Origin: Microcaldota archaeon | GTDB lineage: Archaea > Micrarchaeota > Micrarchaeia > Micrarchaeales > CABMGC01 | Length of the DNA stretch: 40,119 nucleotides | Assembly: GCA_028867135.1 (NCBI GenBank) | Contig: JAGWGW010000008.1 | Location: 1-40,119, forward strand | Direction: 5' to 3' | In this document: piece after piece, positions 34,512-40,119 of the stretch | Layout: each line of letters opens with the position of its first letter | Position numbering within the stretch: the first letter of the stretch is position 1 | Position numbers and translations under genes: made by a program | The notes under the pieces: generated by a model | What the model saw: the letters and a program-made list of their open reading frames with translations, nothing else | What the model was told of the DNA's origin: nothing | The model's database searches: none

Positions 34512-36220
34512 CGATATACCTCATGCTTGATCAGGCGCTTCAGCCTTTGAGGCATGGGTCTCACGCGCACAGTCCTCAGCTTCATGCTATGGGCCCCTTT
34601 GAAGCATACCATGTTTACGTGCCACCTCCTGCTCTTCCTTGGGAAGTCGCTCCGCCAGTGGGCGCCGCGGCTCTCCCTTCTTTCAAGCGCGCTTCTTGTT
34701 ATCGCTTCGCACGCTACAAGCATGTTCTCAAGCGCGAGCGCGGAGAGAAGCCCATGGTTGAATACCAATGTGCCAGGCACCCGCACCTGGGCCTGCCTCG
34801 ACTTCAGCTCGCTTATTTCCTTCAACGTCTTCGACAGGCCGCTGCGGTCCCTTATTATGCCGACCCCGTTTTCCATGCTCTCCCTGAGCTCCTCGATCAG
34901 CGCGTTTGGGTTCGGGCCCTTCGCCGACTTTCCCAGATAAGAAGAGACCCTGCGCGTCTCCTGCAAGGCCTCGGCTTCGCTGACCTCAGGGAGCTTGCTG
35001 GCAAGCGCATGCTTCGATGCTGCCTCTCCGGCGCGCTTTCCGAACACCAGTATGTCTGCAAGCGAGTTGCCGCCTAGCCTGTTGCCTCCGTGCAGCCCGC
35101 CTGCAGCCTCGCCTGCGGCAAACAGACCATCTATGTTCGTCGCAGCTGTCTCTGGATCGGTCCTTATGCCGCCCATCTGGTAGTGCACCGTAGGCGCGAC
35201 CTCCATCGCCTCCTTTGTTATGTCGACATCTGCAAATTGCCTGAATTGCGAATACATGGACGGGAGCTTGTGCTTTATGAAAGCCTCACCAAGGTGCGAT
35301 ATGTCCAGGTAGACGCCACCGTGCGCAGTGCCCCTGCCCTCCTCTATCTCTTTGTATATCGCCCTGGCGACGATGTCCCTCGCGGCAAGCTCCTTTCTCT
35401 CGGGAGCGTACCTCTCCATGAAGCGTTCGCCTTTGCTGTTGAGCAGTATGCCGCCCTCGCCCCTCACCCCCTCGGTGACCAGCAGCCCCTTGGCTCCTGG
35501 CGGGTATACCATGCCTGTTGGATGGAACTGCACCATCTCCATGTCCATCAGCTCAGCTCCGATGTTGTATGCAAGACCGATGCCGTCTGCAGTGGATTCC
35601 CACGAATTGGAGGTCACCTTGTAGACTCTGCCGCATCCGCCCGTGGCTATTATGATCGCCTTGGCTTCAAAGGCCACGAATCTTCCCGTTTTCATCTGCA
35701 GGCCGATTGCGCCTTGAATGCGGCCGTTCCTGGCGAATATCTTGGTGACATAGGTCTCGTCCATCACCTCGATATCGCGGTGCAGCACCTGGTCCTCAAG
35801 CGTCCTAAGCAGCTCGAGCCCGGTCTTGTCGCCGACGTGGCACAGCCTCCTGTATGTATGGCCGCCGAATGCCCTCTGCATTATTCTGCCATCCTGCGTC
35901 CTGTCGAACAGGGCGCCGTACCTCTCGAGCTCGTATACGCGCTCAGCGGCCTCCTTTGCGAGTATCTCGGCCATCCTCCAGTCGGAAAGGTAAGCCCCTT
36001 CAATTATCGTATCAGCGAAATGGGCCTGCCAGTCGTCCTTGCCGTCGACGTTTCCCAGAGAGGCTGCTATGCCGCCCTCAGCCATCACTGTATGCGCCTT
36101 CCCGAGCAGCGATTTCGACACCACCACAACGCGCGCGCCTGCATCGCACGCTGCTATGGCCGCGCGCAGCCCGGCCCCCCCTGCTCCTATGACCAGTATG
36201 TCGCACTCAACCCTATGCAA
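34508..36220 (-). CDS. sdhA: Succinate dehydrogenase/fumarate reductase flavoprotein subunit
   Basis: DILVIGAGGAGLRAAIAACDAGA; AEGGIAASLGN; FGGHTYRR; MGGIRTDPE; LHGGNRLGGNSLADILVFG. Confidence 0.96.
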   Translation of the reverse strand: MHRVECDILVIGAGGAGLRAAIAACDAGARVVVVSKSLLGKAHTVMAEGGIAASLGNVDGKDDWQAHFADTIIEGAYLSDWRMAEILAKEAAERVYELERYGALFDRTQDGRIMQRAFGGHTYRRLCHVGDKTGLELLRTLEDQVLHRDIEVMDETYVTKIFARNGRIQGAIGLQMKTGRFVAFEAKAIIIATGGCGRVYKVTSNSWESTADGIGLAYNIGAELMDMEMVQFHPTGMVYPPGAKGLLVTEGVRGEGGILLNSKGERFMERYAPERKELAARDIVARAIYKEIEEGRGTAHGGVYLDISHLGEAFIKHKLPSMYSQFRQFADVDITKEAMEVAPTVHYQMGGIRTDPETAATNIDGLFAAGEAAGGLHGGNRLGGNSLADILVFGKRAGEAASKHALASKLPEVSEAEALQETRRVSSYLGKSAKGPNPNALIEELRESMENGVGIIRDRSGLSKTLKEISELKSRQAQVRVPGTLVFNHGLLSALALENMLVACEAITRSALERRESRGAHWRSDFPRKSRRWHVNMVCFKGAHSMKLRTVRVRPMPQRLKRLIKHEVYR

Positions 36221-36224
36221 TGAC

Positions 36225-37493
36225 TCATCCCTTTGATGAAAGCTTCTCTATCCTCCTGTATCTCCTCAATGATTCCCTGACCCTCTTCTTTACCTCGCTG
36301 CTGTCGACTGCGGAATTCGCGAGGCCCGATTCCTTGGCAGCTTCGACGATCTCAGCTGCAACTGTTGAAGCCAGCTTCGCAATAGTCTTGCTGTCCTGCA
36401 GGCTCGGCATTATCATCTCCCTTGAAAGGCCCTTGCCAACGGACTTTGCTATCGCCCTTGCCGCCATCGTTATCATGTGGTCATCTACGGCTTTGGCCCT
36501 GGCCTCGAGAATCCCTCTCAGTATTCCTGGGAATGCGGACAGGTTGTTAACCTGGTTCGGCTTGTCGCTCCTCCCAGTGGCGACTATGAAAGCTCCGGCT
36601 TCCAGAGCCTCGTCGTATCCTATTTCTGGCTCAGGATTCGCAAGCGCAAATACTATGGGCTTGTCTGCCATGCTCTTGATCATGTCCCTGTCAAAGGCGC
36701 CCTTGGTCGAGATACCGATCAGGACGTCCGCCCCTTTCACAACGCTTCTTAGGCTTCCCTTCTCCATTCTTTGGTTCGTCAGCTCGGCCATCTTCTCCTT
36801 CATGTAGTTCATGTTCTCGGCCCTTCCCTTGTACAGTATCCCGCTTGTGTCGAAGACATAGATATTCCTTGCACCGGCGTATGCGAGCGCCTCGACTATC
36901 CCGGTTCCTCCCGCTCCTGCGCCGTTTATCACTATCTTCGCATCCTTCAGCTTCTTGCCTGCGAGCTTGAGCGCGTTTGAAAGTGCAGCCAATGTCACTG
37001 CGCCAACCCCGCTCCTGTCATCATGGAACACGGGTATCTCAAGCTCCTTCTTCAGCCTGTCAACTATCCTGAAGCATTTGGGCGATTCTATGTCCTCTAT
37101 GTTTATCGCACCAAACGACGGCTGGAGGCTCTTCACTATCTCTATTATCTTCTCCTCGTCGGTTGTGCTGAGGCATATGGGCACCGCGTCAACGCCCCCG
37201 AACTTCTTCAGGAGAAGGGCCTTGCCCTCCATGACAGGGAGCCCCGCCTCAGGGCCTATCTTGCCGAGACCCAGGATCCTGGTACCGTCCGTGACAATCG
37301 CAACTGTCCGTCCTTTGAGCGTGTAATCATACACAGATTCCCTGTTGTCCTTTATCGCGAGGCAGACCTGCGCGACTCCAGGAGTGTAATAGACCGAGAG
37401 CTGCTCCTTTGTCTCAATCTCGACATTGCCGATGACCTCTATCTTGCCATGCTTATGCCTGTGCTTCTCAAGCACCTCCTCCCTGCTCACCAT
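36225..37493 (-). CDS. Malic enzyme (NAD(P)-dependent malate dehydrogenase, decarboxylating)
   Basis: YYTPGVAQVCLAI; VAIVTDGTRILGLGKIGPEAGLPVMEGKALLLKKFGGVDAVPI; INIEDIESPKCF. Confidence 0.95.
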   Translation of the reverse strand: MVSREEVLEKHRHKHGKIEVIGNVEIETKEQLSVYYTPGVAQVCLAIKDNRESVYDYTLKGRTVAIVTDGTRILGLGKIGPEAGLPVMEGKALLLKKFGGVDAVPICLSTTDEEKIIEIVKSLQPSFGAINIEDIESPKCFRIVDRLKKELEIPVFHDDRSGVGAVTLAALSNALKLAGKKLKDAKIVINGAGAGGTGIVEALAYAGARNIYVFDTSGILYKGRAENMNYMKEKMAELTNQRMEKGSLRSVVKGADVLIGISTKGAFDRDMIKSMADKPIVFALANPEPEIGYDEALEAGAFIVATGRSDKPNQVNNLSAFPGILRGILEARAKAVDDHMITMAARAIAKSVGKGLSREMIMPSLQDSKTIAKLASTVAAEIVEAAKESGLANSAVDSSEVKKRVRESLRRYRRIEKLSSKG

Positions 37494-37571
37494 CCCGACA
37501 CGATTAGATAGGGAATGTTTAAAATATAAATAACCTACTTTGGCAGGGGAATGGCATGGAAACTACATTGC

Positions 37572-38198
37572 TCACAGGGATATCATGTGGCCTAGCTTTA
37601 CAGAGTCGAGCACCTCCTGCTTTAGCGCATTGATGTCCTTTACGGATCCCATCTTGGCCTCGTTTGCTCTTACCGCGGACGTTACCATCTCCGATTCTGG
37701 TTGCTTTACTCCGCGCATCCTGAGGCAGAAATGCACCGCTCTTAGCACCACCATGACGAAATGCGCGTCGAGCTGCTCCTTGAGATAATCGGCGATCTCG
37801 TTTGTCATCCTTTCCTGCAGTTGCGGCTTGCTGGCGAACTTCACCACGGCCCTGGCAAGCTTGCTTACCCCGCATATCCTCCCTCCTTCCTTTGGCATAT
37901 ATGCGATCGTCGCGACGCCTTCGAATGGAAGCATGTGGTGCTCGCAAAGGGAATAGAACCTCACGCTTTTCAGAATTATCAGGCCTTTCGTCTGCTGCGT
38001 GGGAACATCGAAGGTGGTGAAAGTGAAATGCTCGTTTGCCTTGAGCTCCTTATAGAACCTTGTAATCCGTTTTGGGGTGTTCGCCAATGCTTCATCGCCG
38101 AACCATCCCAGCTCCTTGTTCAGGTCCTTCATCAGCGCCTCAAAATCCTTCTCGATCACGGCCCAGCCTTTATCGCCAATCTGCTTATCCTTAGACAT
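37572..38198 (-). CDS. folE: GTP cyclohydrolase I (FolE type)
   Basis: FYSLCEHHMLPFEGVATIAYMP; GVSKLARAV; FCLRMRGV. Confidence 0.95.
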   Translation of the reverse strand: MSKDKQIGDKGWAVIEKDFEALMKDLNKELGWFGDEALANTPKRITRFYKELKANEHFTFTTFDVPTQQTKGLIILKSVRFYSLCEHHMLPFEGVATIAYMPKEGGRICGVSKLARAVVKFASKPQLQERMTNEIADYLKEQLDAHFVMVVLRAVHFCLRMRGVKQPESEMVTSAVRANEAKMGSVKDINALKQEVLDSVKLGHMISL

Positions 38199-38215
38199 CT
38201 AATCACTGCCTTAAC

Positions 38216-38722
38216 TCACCTTAAAACTTTATAATGCAACTGCATCTCGTTCTTGGAGAGGCGCCTGGCTCCTACAAGTTTGAGCTTCGCCTCAAAGTCC
38301 TGGCCGTCAAAGATCCTGATGCCGTCAGTGAATATGCTCGGCTCTATGTTGATGTACAGCTCGTCTACAAGCCCTTTCCTCATGAATAATGAGTTCATCC
38401 TGCCTCCGCCGACCATCACGGTCCTGCATCCCGCCTCCTCGAAGAATTTCAGCGCCTTTTCTGGTCCTTTGTCTGTGAATATGACGTTTTTCCATCTGCT
38501 TTTGATAGGCTTCCTAGTCATCACTACGTTGAGCCCCTTGTATGGGAAATTGCCGTTTGCAAGCGTTTTCCTGTATGTGCCGGCCCCCACAAGGTTGGCC
38601 CTTGCCTTTGACATCACCTTGCGAAAGTCCCTGTCTGAAGCGCCGAGTATGAATTTTGTGTTCCCATCCCTTCTGGCAATGTATCCATTTGCCGTCATGG
38701 ACATGTAGATTATTACTTTCAT
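38216..38722 (-). CDS. RibD C-terminal/dihydrofolate reductase-like protein
   Basis: MKVIIYMSMTANGYIARRDG...TVMVGGGRMNSLFMRKGLVDELYINIEP. Confidence 0.88.
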   Translation of the reverse strand: MKVIIYMSMTANGYIARRDGNTKFILGASDRDFRKVMSKARANLVGAGTYRKTLANGNFPYKGLNVVMTRKPIKSRWKNVIFTDKGPEKALKFFEEAGCRTVMVGGGRMNSLFMRKGLVDELYINIEPSIFTDGIRIFDGQDFEAKLKLVGARRLSKNEMQLHYKVLR

Positions 38723-38892
38723 CGGTTCTCGATACATATTTGCGATTTGATTTTTATAACCAGCTGGGTCGTTTGGTTTTATGGCCGAAAAAGCATCTTT
38801 TATGCGGGTCAGGCCGTGACGCTAGGTAAAAAGCATGACCGGATCAGTTCGCAACAGAAAAGGATTATAAAAGGGTTTGCCCATCTGTTATT

Positions 38893-39990
38893 ATGGTTGG
38901 CAGCAACATCAAATACATAGCTCTGATCGCCGTTGTTGCCGTTGTTGCAGTTATTTTTGCTTCTGTTTTGCACGCGCCGAAAACTTCTGGCACTACAAAC
39001 GCCGTGACAAGCACGATGCAGACTACGATTGCAGCCACAACAATAAAGAGCCCATCAAGCACGACCTCACAAACAACCACGGCACAGGCAAGGCAGGGAA
39101 ACATAACCGGCAAGTATCTGATGACCTTTCTCGCATGCACTGGGTCCGCATGCACCAATCCACAAAACCACAAGACGTATCTTGCACAATCTGACGATGG
39201 CAGCAATTGGACATTGGTTCATGGATTCAGACCTTATACAGGAAGCGTTCCTGACCTTGTCAGAAGGGGAGGCACGCTCTACATATACAATCCTGGCACA
39301 GTCACGGCCTACAATATAAGCACTGGCGCGGAATCGTCGCAGCAGAATGTTGCCCTTAGGTACGCCAATGGCACGTCAACAATATTCGTGGATCCGAGCC
39401 CTATCCTGAGCCAGAACGGCTCTATTGTGCTTTTCTATCTGCCGGGAATAATCGGCCAGGATCCTGCATCTTGCCCCACAGGCCAATCCAGCTGCACAAA
39501 AAGCATAATGAGCGCAACCGAGGTGAAGGGCAGCAACGGAACCAGCTTTGTGGCAGACTCAGGGGCAAGAGTGAAGATACCTCTTGGCGCTCCTGGCTCG
39601 TCGCCCACAGTTTCCGATCCCGCCATCTTCCAGGACCCGTTGGGTTACGTGCTGTATGTCTCCTCTGGACAGAGCGTCCTTGCGTATTCCTCCCGGCAGC
39701 TGCAGGGCAACTATACTGCGATTTCCGGGCTCCAGGACGCCTCGCTTGTACAACAGGGCACCGGAGGGGTGCCCAGCGGATACTATTCTCAAGAGGGGCA
39801 GCAGTACTGGACATATGTCAGCTATACGAGTCCTGGGGTAACCGGGGTCATAAAGCTTGCTAAAACATCGTCGATAGACAGCCAGATTCCTTCGTCGGCT
39901 TTTGCCACTGTTGTTTCTGGATGCGATTTTCCTACTCTGGGTTGCGGTTATTCGGTAGAAAGCCCAGGCATTTACCCCAAGACGCCTTAG
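38893..39990 (+). CDS. Exported, membrane-anchored protein, probably beta-propeller/glycosidase-like
   Basis: N-terminal TM, Thr/Ser stalk (TSTMQTTIAATTIKSPSSTTSQTTT), then a beta-rich secreted domain (HKTYLAQSDDGSNWTLVHGF). Confidence 0.65.
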   Translation: MVGSNIKYIALIAVVAVVAVIFASVLHAPKTSGTTNAVTSTMQTTIAATTIKSPSSTTSQTTTAQARQGNITGKYLMTFLACTGSACTNPQNHKTYLAQSDDGSNWTLVHGFRPYTGSVPDLVRRGGTLYIYNPGTVTAYNISTGAESSQQNVALRYANGTSTIFVDPSPILSQNGSIVLFYLPGIIGQDPASCPTGQSSCTKSIMSATEVKGSNGTSFVADSGARVKIPLGAPGSSPTVSDPAIFQDPLGYVLYVSSGQSVLAYSSRQLQGNYTAISGLQDASLVQQGTGGVPSGYYSQEGQQYWTYVSYTSPGVTGVIKLAKTSSIDSQIPSSAFATVVSGCDFPTLGCGYSVESPGIYPKTP

Positions 39991-39992
39991 TT

Positions 39993-40119
39993 TTATTGCT
40001 TTTTCTTTAGGAAAAAGAACAGACTTATTGCAGCTACCAAGATTATTGCTGCAATGACTACTAAAAGTAGGATCTGTTTTTGGCTGAAGCTTTGACTTCC
40101 CTGCTGCACAATGGCTTGT
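39993..40119 (-). CDS. C-terminal end of a membrane protein (5' part outside window)
   Basis: Minus-strand frame AIVQQGSQSFSQKQILLLVVIAAIILVAAISLFFFLKKKQ*: C-terminal TM anchor with basic tail. Confidence 0.6.
   Translation of the reverse strand, partial: QAIVQQGSQSFSQKQILLLVVIAAIILVAAISLFFFLKKKQ

Noticed and set aside
35090-36223. 377-aa plus-strand ORF opposite sdhA
   Set aside because: Shadow ORF of the well-supported flavoprotein gene; no recognisable motifs.

Overview
Archaeal chromosome segment, about 40 kb. The gene content suggests a small-genome DPANN-type (Micrarchaeota/ARMAN-like) acidophile lineage; this placement is an inference from gene content only. Backbone: an archaeal CCA-adding enzyme, an AK6-like kinase, a PriL-like primase subunit, a 10-gene complex I operon (nuoABCDHIJKLN, with no nuoEFG or nuoM), uS13-uS4-uS11, class II LysRS directly behind tRNA-Lys, MscL, HtpX/LemA, class II fumarase, a succinate dehydrogenase/fumarate reductase cluster, malic enzyme, and FolE plus a RibD/DHFR-like reductase. 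Two AT-rich accessory blocks are visible. Block 1 (~1.9-3.8 kb) holds a Fic protein and a LAGLIDADG endonuclease on either side of tRNA-Ala. Block 2 (~15.6-19.1 kb) holds a deaminase, a fused GMP synthase and an orphan gene. Strongest unexpected observations: (1) an unlisted tRNA-Ser(GGA) at 21061-21180 (-) that appears to carry two introns, one in the anticodon loop and one in the T-loop with a textbook bulge-helix-bulge; (2) a 15-bp exact copy of the tRNA-Ala 3' end at 1909-1923, so the Fic gene lies between att-like direct repeats; (3) a homing-endonuclease ORF whose last codons and stop lie inside tRNA-Ala; (4) an SDH membrane subunit resembling the actinobacterial type, with Cys/His motifs, plus a tiny TM ORF; (5) Cys-rich microproteins missed by the 60-aa ORF cutoff. 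No searches were run. Family names come from motif recognition.
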